Assembly (NCBI RefSeq): GCF_026212465.1
Contig: NC_080057.1
Coordinates: 11,769,379 to 11,833,378 of the forward strand
Length of the DNA: 64,000 nucleotides
Reading direction: 5' to 3'
Source: Amaranthus tricolor
Lineage: Eukaryota; Streptophyta; Magnoliopsida; Caryophyllales; Amaranthaceae
The first letter of the stretch is position 1. Every line of letters begins with the position of its first letter. The notes under the pieces are model-generated. The model worked only from the letters and a program-made list of their open reading frames with translations, was not told where the DNA came from and made no database searches. Positions 22,588-33,073 of this stretch are shown in pieces. The translations under genes were made by a program, and so were the position numbers.

Positions 22588-23330
22588 ATGAATAAGGGAA
22601 AAACACCTATAGACCCATACACCCCAGTGAGACCAGGAAGGTACCGATGTTTGACCCAAAGACTATCTGGAGAGAAGCATCTAATGCTGATATATGGAGA
22701 GTGCGGGATGGTGAAAGTACCAAAGACTATAGGGAACGGATGCACATGATTAAAACAAAAGCCGAAAGGGTATGTTACGACTTAGAGCTGGACCTAAATA
22801 AGTTGTATCATTTATCCCAATATAGGAGGGGAGTAGAACTAACACAGGGGGAGATTAGTGAGGTTAATCATCGAGAATAAACCTTAGAAGAAGAAGAACC
22901 CATGGAAGAGGGAGAACTCAACTTAGGGTATGAACCTGAACTAGCTGTGAAACCAATGGAGGAACGGAACTTGCCTGATCCGCCACTAGTGGCACCCGAG
23001 GTCCAGGTGAAAAGTGTCATTGAGATGTGGGAGACTAAGGGGGAAACACCTACATATATAGAGATTTCCGGTGAAAATGAGGAAGAGAATTGGGGGTCGT
23101 ATTATGATCTGTATGGCTATGGGGATGAGTTTGTAAGGAGATGGTCAGATGAGGAGGATTCCGAGGAGGAAGTGGAGGAAGCACCAACGAACTACCCTAG
23201 GGGTATTGACAGTGAATCAGAAGGAGCATCTTCAGGTTCCATTTCCGATTCTGGGGAAGATGAAGATGATGAGGACTTCAATATAGCAAATTATGATGAG
23301 AGTACTGACACTTGGGAGGCTTGGCGTTAA
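22588..23330 (+). pseudogene. Acidic accessory ORF ahead of gag
   Basis: Between the primer site and gag lies a separate reading frame of about 247 codons. It opens at the ATG at 22588 (MNKGKTPIDPYTPVRPGR), shifts frame near 22645, continues from MFDPKTIWREASNADIWRVR, passes one TAA at 22878-22880, and ends at a stop at 23328-23330. The second half is strongly acidic with Glu/Asp runs (EEDSEEEVEEAP, SGEDEDDEDFNIANYD). It does not resemble gag, and about 160 bp of non-coding DNA separates it from the gag homology. I do not recognise a domain. It may be a family-specific extra ORF or a captured sequence. Confidence 0.55.
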
Positions 23331-23519
23331 ATGTTTTATCTCTTTTCCTTAATATCTTTCCTTTAATTATTTCTTTTTAAGTTATTATCTTTTATGAATA
23401 ATGTAAATGCTTTGCGAGAATCAGTTATGATGTATCAGGGAATATCAATAAAATACTATAGTATGTTTATGTTCTTCTTCCAATAAGGTGTGTTGTGCAT
23501 TATATATTTGAATCACTTT

Positions 23520-24240
23520 TACAGTATTTTATTAAGTTTAATATATTTATTTGGTTGGGGAAGCCGACTACTAGTGGCAAACAGTAGATCGGAGCTATTG
23601 GAGCAGGCTGAGGGGAATTTTGGTTGGGACTTGTTTAAAAAGGCTATGCGAGAGAAATTCTACCCACTACACGTGAGGAAAGATAAGTCGAACGAGTTTG
23701 CTCGATTAGAGATGGGTGGTATGACTATTGATGAATATTACCACAAATTTATGGAGTACATCAAGTATTGTCCTGATAACGTGCCCACAGAGGAGAAAAA
23801 GATGCAACGTTTTGAGCTAGGTTTATATCCTTCGATATTCAAAAACATATTGAAAGTGATCGCTATAACACGCTGGAACAGATGTACAAGCGAGCGTCTC
23901 AAATAGGGAATATTTTGAGGAAGGACAAGCAAAGAGAGAAGGGTAATATCCCCGAGAAGAGAAAAGAAGGTGTCGGTCAGGCATCAAGGACTCCGTCAGG
24001 TTTTTATCAAAAGAAGGCAAGGACTTTCGGCAATTTTCAAGGAAGTGGGTCTAGTGCAAACACTGGATTTAAGGGAGAAGCAAAGCCTGCTACGCCATTA
24101 CTGGATCGAGATGGCAATGAGAGGAAGTACTTCTGTAGGAGGTACAAGAGAAATCATACGGGAAAGGATTGTGACGGAAATCTAATTGAGTGTAACTTTT
24201 GCCACAAAAGATGACATAGGGAGTATGAATGTTACTCAAA
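23520..24240 (+). pseudogene. Gypsy gag with double zinc knuckle, broken
   Basis: The Retrotrans_gag core is visible as ELLEQAEGNFGWDLFKKAMR, EKFYPLHVRKDKSNEF, MTIDEYYHKFMEY and FELGLYPSI; the usual first half of the domain is missing. A frameshift near 23855 moves to a frame reading YKRASQIGNILRKDKQ. A first knuckle-like element, CRRYKRNHTGKDC, has Tyr where Cys is normal. The second, CNFCHKR-stop-HREYEC, is cut by a TGA at 24212-24214 in place of the usual Gly codon. Gag normally coats the RNA and builds the particle; this copy cannot. Confidence 0.8.
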
Positions 24241-26328
24241 GAAAGGGAGTGGAAGTCAATAGCCGCGTGGGCAGTACGGGCAGCAGAATTCAAATAATGC
24301 CGGCAGTCAAGTCGATCAGCAGTACGGGAATGGTAATCGGGGGTAATGCTGGTCAAAGGTCCCAACGACCTTTTAATGGGGGACAAAGCCGGATGGATGG
24401 AAATCGGGTTAAAGGGTCAGGAATGCAACGTGGGGGCAATCAAGTGGGAGGAATGAATGCACAATCGGTTGGTGGATGGGTATCTGCGGTCAGTGCAAGG
24501 GAAGCTGACCAGGCGACGGATGTAGTTACAGGTACGTTCACCATTCATTCTGTAGCTGTTAATGTACTTTTTGATTCGGGTGCAACATGTTCTTTTCTTG
24601 CAATAAGTAAAATAGAGGAATTGAATTTAGGAACTTTTAAAAAAGCTTCTTATACAGTGGCTGTCCCATCGGGAAAATTATACAATTGTGATAGGCTGTA
24701 TAAGGATGTACCCTTGAGGATAGGAAAAGTTGTCTTTCCTAGTGACTTGTATGTGTTAGAACGGCTTAGAGGTAATTTTGGGATGGATTGGTTAGGAAAA
24801 TATAAAGCCACTATTGAATGTAAAGAGCAGAGAGTGTTGTTGGAAGGACCACGAGGGGAAAACGTTAGATATAGAAAATTTCCCAAGGGGCCCAAAACGA
24901 ATTTGGTGTCGACCTTAAAACTGCAAAGACTCGTGAGGCAAGGACACCCTTTGTACTTGTGTCATATCAGCCAAGAGGGGAAGAAGGAGGAGGATCCTAA
25001 GGATATTAATGTAGTGAATGAATTTTTGGATGTTTTTCCTGACAAAAGTCCCGGTATGCCCCCTCAACGGGAAATTAATTTCACAATAGACTTGGTGCCT
25101 AGGACGGGACCGATTTCTAAGGCCCCTTATCGCATGGCTCCGAAGAAGATGGAGGAATTAAAGTCTCAGCTTGAGGAATTGTTGGCCAAGGGTTATGTCC
25201 GACCTAGTGTTTCCTCGTGGGGGGCTCCAGTTCTGTTTGTGAGGAAGAAGGATGGCAGTTTAAGATTATGCATTGATTATAGGGAGTTAAATAAGGTGAC
25301 CGTTAAGAACAGGTACCCGTTACCCCGCATCGACGACTTATTTGATCAATTAAGAGGAGCCGGGATCTTTTCAAAAATTGAGTTAAGATCGGGTTATCAC
25401 CAGCTAAGAATAGTTGAAGGGGATATACATAAAACAGCTTTTAGAACACGTTATGGACATTATGAGTTCACCGTAATGCCTTTTGGGTTGACAAATGCTC
25501 CAGCTGCATTCATGTGTTTGATGAACCAAGTGTTTAGTGCGTACTTGGATAAGTTCGTGATAGTCTTTATTGATGACATATAGGTCTATTCAAAAAACCG
25601 GGATGGACATGAGAAACATCTACGATTAGTCCTGCAAGCCTTGCGAGAAAACAAGTTGTACGCAAAATTGTCAAAGTGTGACTTTTGGTTGGAAAAGGTG
25701 TCATTTTTGGGTCATCTTGTTTCTAAGGAGGGTGTTTCGGTGGATCAGGCAAAAATAAAGGCAGTTCGAAGCTGGTCGTCGCCAAAGAATGTCACTGAAG
25801 TACGAAGTTTCTTGGGCTTGGCTGGGTATTACCGTCGTTTTGTCAAAGATTTCTCGCGTATTGCTCGGCCTATGACTTCGTTGATGAAGAAAGAGAAGAA
25901 GTTCGAGTGGACTGACGAGTCTGAACAGGCCTTCATGACTTTGAAAGAAAGGTTAACTACGGCCCCTGTTCTTACTCTACCTGACCCTAAGTTGGATTAT
26001 ACTGTTTACAGTGACGCATCGAAGAAAGGATTGGGTTGTGTACTGATGTAGGAACGTAAGGTGATTGCTTACGCATCACGACAACTGAAAGTACATGAAG
26101 TTAATTATCCTACCCATGATCTGGAGTTAGCTGCTATAGTATTTGCTCTCAAAATATAGCGGCATTACTTGTATAGCGTTAAATGTAGGATCTACACTGA
26201 TCATCAAAGTCTGAAGTATCTCTATACTCAGCCAGACTTAAACATGCGACAACGTCGGTGGTTAGAGTTGATGACAGATTATGACCTGGAGCTCATATAT
26301 CGTGAGGGATGAGCGAACTTGGTAGCCG
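24241..26328 (+). pseudogene. Gypsy protease, reverse transcriptase and RNase H, with stops
   Basis: Protease: [15 protein letters not shown] near 24570, with the active-site DSG intact. Reverse transcriptase: [73 protein letters not shown] (Glu in place of the usual Asp), [25 protein letters not shown] and the catalytic FIDDI, directly followed by TAG at 25581 where FIDDILVYS is expected. RNase [18 protein letters not shown], then TAG at 26049 in place of a Gln codon; further stops at 26157 (TAG) and 26310 (TGA). The frame is cut at 26328, in the middle of the conserved VADALSRK motif, by the plastid insertion and resumes at 27211. Confidence 0.88.
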
Positions 26329-27210
26329 AAATTAGTTGATTCGAGATCTCGCTATCGACTTCTTGGCCTAAAAAAAGTAATCTTTCTCGATAAAATCGGT
26401 TGATTCGGGTAAAATTCTATCCCTTAGGAACCGTACATGCACCTTTTGATGCATACGGTTCAAACAAAATTGTAAAAAAAAACAAAATCAATGTGTAGAT
26501 TCTACATCCTTTTTTTTCATAGAGATTTTTCCAACTTATGATGAATAATCAAGAATCTCCTTTTCGATTTTTCAAAAAAGATTACTTTTTCGCAATTCCC
26601 TAATTACCCATATAATATATAATATAAAAAAATTTTTATAATTAAAATAGAATAAAATTCTACTAAAAAAAAAGAATTTACTAAACTTATTGAACTTACT
26701 TTTCATTGATGTATCATATCATCGAGATTCAACTCAAATCACGATGTCATTTTCTTGTTCTTGAATGGGTCTCTTGAAATTTTTAGGCTTATGCTCTACT
26801 CCGGGTAACGATCTGCCCGATTTCGATTTGCCCATATAGAACAAATGTTTCCAATACCGCTTGTTTTTTTTTTGTTAAAATTCCCCTTTTTTATTTATTT
26901 CATATCTTTTCTTTCGTCAATTTCCATATTCAACAGATTAATTACTTTCATTCAAATCATTAAAGTTGAGAGCGCTATTTTTAATTTCAAATCGAAAAAA
27001 TTAAGAGTTAAAGTAAATAACCTATATAATAGAAGCAGTAATTTTTAATATATTCCCGATTGGGATTGGGGTTTTTATAAACGGAGCCTGGATACTTAAT
27101 TTTATTGGTCCAACCGAGCCAACCATAAATTATTCTAAGTGAGAATTATTAACCTGAATCCCCCTAAAACTAAAAAACGGATCGAATTGCATTTCACGCT
27201 CCAAATTTTG
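26329..27210 (-). other. Nuclear plastid DNA insertion: clpP intron 1 and start of exon 2
   Basis: Read on the minus strand, the last ~75 bases encode [20 protein letters not shown] and then NQLI, the beginning of exon 2 of chloroplast clpP (catalytic subunit of the Clp protease). Just upstream is a group II intron domain V-like hairpin, GAACCGTATGCATC paired with GGTGCATGTACGGTTC, at about 26432-26466; the remaining ~740 bp is AT-rich with features of the clpP first intron, such as GAGTAGAGCATAAGCC. No exon 1 is present. The join points fall inside the VADALSRK motif of the gypsy element: GGTAGCCG ends at 26328 and GATGCGTTG resumes at 27211. It is non-functional here. Confidence 0.88.
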
Positions 27211-27812
27211 GATGCGTTGAGTAGGAAGTCTAATCACTCGCTATCCGCCTTGGACGGAGTTGAAGAGTTGCATCGGGATTTTGCTAGATTGAACTTAGAA
27301 GTGGTGTGTAGGGGTGATTTACAGGGATGTCTGAATGCTTTGTCTATTCGACCTTCGTTCTTTGAATAAATTTTGAATTCCCAGGATAAAGACCCAAAAC
27401 TGTTGAAGTTAAAGGAACAAGCTCGGGAAGGAAAAGCGGAGGGATTCTTTGTTCATGAAGATGGAAGCTTGAGGTTCAATGGTCGCTGGTGTTTGCCGAC
27501 AGGGGAATAATCTTTGAAGGAATGTATCTTGGATGAAGCGCATTGTACGAAGTTTTCAGTCCATCCGGGCAGTGACAAGATGTATCAAGATCTTAAGTAA
27601 TGTTTTGGTGGTCTGGGATGAAGAAAGATATTGCGGAATATGTCTCGCGTTGTTTGACCCGTCAGAAGGTTAAAAGTGAGCACAAAAGACCAGGAGATTT
27701 ACAACAACCTTTGGAGATACCGTTGTGGAAGTGAGATGATATCTCTATGGATTTTGTTGTAGGTTTAACCCGAACGAAGACAGATAATGATGCATTATGG
27801 ATCATCGTTTTT
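27211..27812 (+). pseudogene. Gypsy integrase N-terminal region, truncated
   Basis: The polyprotein resumes after the plastid insert with DALSRKSNHSLSALDGVEEL, the linker, then the integrase zinc-binding region (HCTKFSVHPGSDKMYQDLK; FWWSGMKKDIAEYVSRC and CLTRQKVKSEHKRPGD in shifted frames) and the beginning of the catalytic core (ISMDFVVGLTRTKTDNDALW). There are stops at 27367, 27508 and 27598, and single-base shifts. Homology ends abruptly near 27812, before the remaining catalytic residues and any chromodomain. Confidence 0.8.
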
Positions 27813-29139
27813 TCTCTTCAATTCCATCCCTTAATATTTAAGCCATCTTCATCGATTTGAGTTTTAATTTTATTTCTTTCTCATTCAATTTCATTTTTGG
27901 TAACCCTAAATTAATTTTGCACTTACAAATGACAAACTCCATTTATGAAACAACCATCAATGGTGGACGAACAAAAAATGGAGGATGATAGAATGTTAAG
28001 TTGAGGAGTTTAAGCAACATTCTTGTTTGTGCTTTTGCACTTAAATTCCTAATTTAAAATACATAGACAGGCGACAGTTAGCAAGTAAACTTATCAACAT
28101 TTGTTTGCTAATCATCTATAATCTATTAAAATCCCTTAATATCGAAAATAATATACTCTGAATATCAGGAGTTAAAGAGAAAAAATTAATAAAAACCACT
28201 AATTTCACAAAACCCACCACCTGATTTTCCACCATGTCCTCTAATGGCCGAATTGCTATACAACACTAATTTCTCCCGTCTCTCAATTCCAATCAATTTG
28301 TCTCCTAATCCACATTTCTGCTTCATTTGTTTCGCCGCTCTCAGGCGCAGATTTTCATATTCCTCAATCCTCGCCAAGCTTTCTTCCAATTCCTCACAAT
28401 TTGACATTATATCAGCAGTTTATAACTCTCAATTCTAACTTTTTTGATTTCATTGGTCGAAATTCACGAATTTTGATTTGTATTTTTCTTTGTTTTTGCT
28501 GTGTAGAGAACTCTGATGGTAGCATCTTTTTCAAATTCGGAGAAGCAAGTGAACTTTCTCAATTAGCAGAGGATTTTGAAGTTCAAAATGAATAAAAATT
28601 GGAGAGTGAAAGTAACAGAAATTTGGCTCTTCAAGACAATGCTATTACCGATGATGATGGTGAGAGTGATGGAACTAAGGCACTCATTTTGGTCATAAAT
28701 AGCTTTCAAGCGAAGGAAATTGCAAATGAACCTGTTGATTCTCTTATTAAATCATAGTTTGCCTCTCAATCCTATGAAGATTCTGATGGTGATGAACAGA
28801 TTAGTAATTCGATGTCAATTGCTTCTGAGGAGAAGATTGATGGTGGTGATGACATGGCAACAATTTTGAAAAAGTGATTAAAAATGTTGTACTACAGTGG
28901 AGGAGGATAAGAGAATGGGTTAAATGATAGGTGAAGATAGAATTAAATGAAAAAAAAATAACTCAAAAAAAAAATTAAAACCAAAAAAAGAAAGTCAAAA
29001 AAAAGGGTGGTCAACGGTTAAAATTGTACGGAACCGGTCACTTGGCTTGAATAGTAGTCAAAAGGCTATTTTGGAGGCTGTAATCCACAAAAAAAAATTA
29101 AGACTGTAACTCGCAAAAACATCTAACATTAAGACTGTT
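27813..29139. other. Unidentified insert or flank with eroded ORFs
   Basis: This begins sharply at the gypsy breakpoint. It contains short open frames on both strands (minus 28186-28407; plus about 28500-28880 with Asp/Glu/Ser-rich codons and several stops), then A-rich DNA from 28940 to 29000. Near 29070-29130 the near-repeat GACTGTAATCCACAAAAA / GACTGTAACTCGCAAAAAC occurs. No known domain, terminal repeat or target duplication was recognised. Confidence 0.35.
28186..28407 (-). CDS. Small hypothetical ORF, helix-rich
   Basis: A 73-codon frame with an ATG at 28407. The N-terminal half (SNCEELEESLARIEEYENLR, then AAKQMKQKCGLGDKL) is charged and would form an amphipathic helix or coiled coil; the C-terminal part is glycine-rich (HGGKSGGGF). 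I do not recognise it. It could be a chance frame or an exon fragment captured by a transposon. Nothing in the flanks shows a promoter or splice context. Confidence 0.2.
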   Translation of the reverse strand: MSNCEELEESLARIEEYENLRLRAAKQMKQKCGLGDKLIGIERREKLVLYSNSAIRGHGGKSGGGFCEISGFY

Positions 29140-31089
29140 TCGGTTATGAAACGAGGAAGTGCAAAAGACACTTAAAATACCTGGAGATAGGTGGAAGTGT
29201 GACCAAGAGGAGCGACTCGTGGGAGGAAGCGACTTGAATTCCTACAAAACAACACGTTAGCCTTGTCCGGGGGGTGATCTCCCGGAAAACCCCTCCGACG
29301 CTCAAGTTAGAACGTGGATATGAGAATAAGGAGTAAGTGATTGATAATTGAATGCAAGAAGATGCGGTGGTGGATGTTATTGGAATTTTTGGTAGGCTAA
29401 TGAGGTAGGGTATGAGTAAGGATACTTGAGAGAATTATTTTCAGATGCCTCCTCTTCTCTTGATGGTAGCCCCTATTTATAATGAAGGAAAGGGAAGTTA
29501 TTGTTGAGGAGGAGCGGGTGATCATGGGGGTAATGGACAGTGGCTGGTGGTTATGATGGAGAGTGGAAGGTAGTGGGCAGTTATTCACCCCAGAAGAAGG
29601 ATGACCAAAGAATGTGGGTGACTGGGAAGTTAGGTCCAACTGGTAGTTACTTCCAAGGAGGAAAGTTAGGGTATCCTGGAAGTAGAAACCCTATGGGCCA
29701 TACGGGAAGGTGGGAGATCCAAAAGAAAGCCCATTTGACCAACAGTCAAAGTCCACTGTAAAGGTCAAGGGGTGTTTTGGTAATATGATGCAAATTACTT
29801 AAATAAACAAATTAATTGAGTAAGTAGTACCATGACAAAGACTATAATTCTCAATTAATTCTATTATTTATACTATATTTGATCCAAAAAAATTTTCCAC
29901 CAAAGCATAATTATATTGAGTAGCATATCTCTACTCCTAAATTTAATCAATTGCTGGTCAATTTTTCTGACGAAGGAGTTAGTGATCACCCGATCATGTA
30001 ATAACGTATAATATAGCAATCGAACTCCACGCTCATCACCCCATAACCAAATCCTCCAGATAAAATTATAAAATGCCCATTGAAATCCCCTTCGATAAGA
30101 TATACCTCCACAAGGTTGTCTAAACACAAAACTCTCATTTTTCATGTTCTTCAATACAAAGGATCGGATTTGAATTCGGAGGAATATAACCTAGCATCAT
30201 TAAATAATTTTAGATTTGATAATTTTTATATTACGGTTAAAGATTATAAATTATGATTCATTAATTTATTGTTAGGTTTCGAAAAAGTTTGATTCTAATC
30301 GATGAATTATTATTTATCTTTACATTCAAATAAATGTACATCGTAATCAATCTATGGGCCAGCGTGAGGCATGGAATGATTTTGACGACAACAATTTGCA
30401 CAAACTTTTTGGGCCAGCGTGGTCTTAAAGCTTTCTCTTGACTAGAAAGACTTTGTCAATGATGTATTTGTTCGAATAAACACCGTTTGTTCGGATAACG
30501 TGAGTAATTTAGACTTCACCTACGATATTATCTTTGAAAGCCCCATTTGTCAATGGATTTTCAATTGCAAATTAGAAGTTCTTTTTAATATGTTAGAAAA
30601 TTAGGAACGCAAAAACAAACCAATATTAAGTCAACAAAATCTATTTCTTTTAAGATACTTTCATTTCAAGACTACTCACACTTTACTCCATCCATTTTTA
30701 TTAATTTATTACCACACTTAATTTTATTTATATTGGAATTAATAGAAAAAAGTTAGCGAAAAGGACGAAAAAAGTATATCAAGAATTAGACAGAATGTAA
30801 AGAGAAAAGTACTAGAAGCGAATACAGATTCTACTGCTTATACTCTTAATACAATGAGAATTGTGATCAAACTTACAAAGTACTAGGGTCGAAGCTAGAC
30901 CTTTAGGGTCCAAGACCCTTGCCCAACCCTAAATCTAAGGCATTCAATTGCCTTCTAATAGGGATCTCTAGATAATTTTTAAAAATGAGTGTGAACATGA
31001 CATTAAATTTACAAAATAATTTCATTGTCGAGTTGAAAACTTAAACTAAAAAGGTAAATTTCACGTGGAAAACCAAGAGTAACCCTAAG
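29140..31089. other. Intergenic DNA with an LTR-like block
   Basis: No gene recognised. From about 29140 to 29780 the base composition rises and there is a distinctive GC-rich stretch (CCGGGGGGTGATCTCCCGG at 29258-29276, CTCCGACGCTCAAG near 29295). On the minus strand a TATA-like TTATAAATAGG lies near 29471-29481, with a pyrimidine-rich leader after it, as in an LTR promoter. From 29880 to 31089 the DNA is AT-rich; GGGCCAGCGTG occurs twice (30357 and 30410). Confidence 0.3.
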
Positions 31090-31092
31090 GTT

Positions 31093-31330
31093 CACTACTA
31101 GATAAAAGAGCATAGGCAACACCCTTTGGCAACGGTTTATTTTATAGCAACAACTTTAGCAACGGGTACAATAAAACCGTTGCAATAGATAAGAAAAGGC
31201 AATGGGTTCAAGTAAACCGTTGCAAAAGATTGGAAAAGGCAACGATTATCTTATACCCATTGCAAAAGATTAGAAAAGGCAACGGTTAAATAAACTAGCA
31301 ACGGTTATCTTACACCCGTTGCAAGAACTT
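31093..31330. repeat. Left subterminal GCAACGG repeats of the CACTA element
   Basis: At least eight copies of GCAACGG, CCGTTGC or near variants (GCAATGG, CCATTGC) in both orientations within about 240 bp of the terminus. In En/Spm such subterminal repeats are the binding sites for the regulatory transposon protein; here the role is inferred from position. Confidence 0.85.
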
Positions 31331-33073
31331 ATGCATGTGTCAAATTTGTTATGCAATTTTTTCCCTCCAAAACTATTTATAATATCATTTTCTTAATTTT
31401 CCATTTTTAAAAAGCTTATTTATACTATTTATATTTTCTAAGTGTCATTAAATACGAGGCTAATTATTGAAGTAACTCACCATACTAATTAAATGGGTCG
31501 GGTGTGGGTCAAGGGTCTTGACCCGTTTAATTAAATGGGTTGGGTGTGGGTCAAGAGTATTATAAATCCCACCTTTTAGTGGCCTGAAAATATTAAACCC
31601 TCCTTTTGATTATTACAAAACAAACCCACCTTTAAACGTTTTAATTTATTATTGGACCTTGACCTGTTTTTACATGTAATAACCGGTTGATTGTACACAT
31701 GTCAAATTTTCATTGGTTTAATCATCAAAGCCTCTAATCTAATCTTCTTTCTTATTTTCTCCCTCATGCTCTTTCTCTCTTTTCCCCTAATTCTTCCCGT
31801 TCTGTCTCCTCACCCTCTCAACTTCACCAGTCCAGCACCGCAAATCAACCCTCTTCCTCAATCCTCATTCCACCATCGCTAGCTATCACTGCCAGAAATC
31901 AAACCGCGGCGGCTCTCCCTCATTCCTCCTCCATCGCCGTGGCTTTTGTGGGTCGGCTTCGGGGATTTCATTGGTGAGTGGGTGGTTTTGGGTTTCATTG
32001 CTCAAGTTTTATTTCCCTGACATATCTCGCCATTTTTTCTACCTCGCTCGACAACCAACCTAGCTTCGCCAATCGAAGGTAATTGTCCTGATGAAACCCT
32101 AACTTTTGTGAATTTTCCCCCCTTTTCTGAATAATGTCCCAGCAATTCAACAGAACAAAAATTTCGTGCTGTATAGGCAAAGTTAATAACTTGTAATTAT
32201 GCTATTGGTATTTTGATTTTTTTTTTCCAAATAAAGTTGAAGTAATCGCTAGTTTAATATTGATCTTGTATAAGCAATCTAGACCTCTAAAAGCGACGGA
32301 TTTTTTCAAGTATGTGATTGTGTTAGTCTTTCTTGCTTTGAAGAGCTATTTTGTGCAATTTTCTTATAAGTTTTGTTTCTAATTTAATGTGGTTGTTTGG
32401 TAGGCAGATTTAGAATTAGAAGAGTTTGTTGCATATATGCACAATTTCCTGTTTAGATTGTTGTTTGACATGTATATATGATTGTTCACTGGTTCATTGG
32501 GGTGTGGCTAAATATTTGTACAAGTATGCAAATTATTGGTGTGTTTTCTGCTTCCTGATTGTGAAGATTAAGAGAATTGTGGTTTGGGTTGCAAATTCAG
32601 TGATCATGATTATTTTTCGGAACTTCTTGACCTATTCGATTTATACTGATAGCAAATTTCTGTTAGATGGATGATTTATTATGTGCTTTGGAGTTGAAAT
32701 AATGCATGGACTATGCCTTATTTGAAAAAGAATTATAGTGTATTCATTGGTGTTGTAATACTTGGGTGTTCAACAGTTCAAGTTACTGCTTTATTGTTGT
32801 TTTGTGGTGTTTTTGCTGTTGTTTTCTGGTGTTGTTGCTACTGTTTGATGTAATTTGTTGGCAGCATTGCTGCTGTTTATTATTTCGATCTATTTCAGGT
32901 CTAATATCTTGGTTATCTTTGTGCAAGTTTTAATTTGGAATATATAGCATGTGTAGTCTTATAGTAAGCAAGTTTATCGATCATCGATTCTATAGTTTAG
33001 GTATTGTTAGTTAGTTGTGTATATACACTATCTTAATTATTGAATTTTTATAGTTCTGATATATTTTTAGGAG
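31331..33073 (+). other. 5' leader of the CACTA transcription unit
   Basis: A CT-rich stretch at 31740-31900 looks like an untranslated first exon, with a possible donor at about 31972 (CATTG/GTGAGTGG) and a possible acceptor just before 33071 (TATTTTTAG/GAGATGG), implying a ~1.1-kb 5'UTR intron. The rest is T-rich intron-like DNA with no coding similarity. Confidence 0.4.

Larger units (their letters stand above)
19765..27812 (+). mobile_element. Ty3/gypsy retrotransposon, 3'-truncated, with plastid DNA insert
   Basis: Order: 5' LTR (19765-22421), Met-type primer binding site, an extra acidic ORF, gag, protease, reverse transcriptase, RNase H, an 882-bp plastid insertion, and the first part of integrase. 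Homology stops at about 27812 in the integrase core; no 3' LTR is found in the window. The PR-RT-RH-INT order and DSGAT protease motif are those of Ty3/gypsy, probably the Tekay/Del-like chromovirus branch with long LTRs (inference). Stops at 24212, 25581, 26049, 26157 and 26310, and frameshifts in gag, make it inactive. Confidence 0.85.

Noticed and set aside
26329..26403. A functional clpP gene
   Set aside because: Only the first ~24 codons of exon 2 and intron 1 are present, with no exon 1 or exon 3, and it sits inside a dead retrotransposon.
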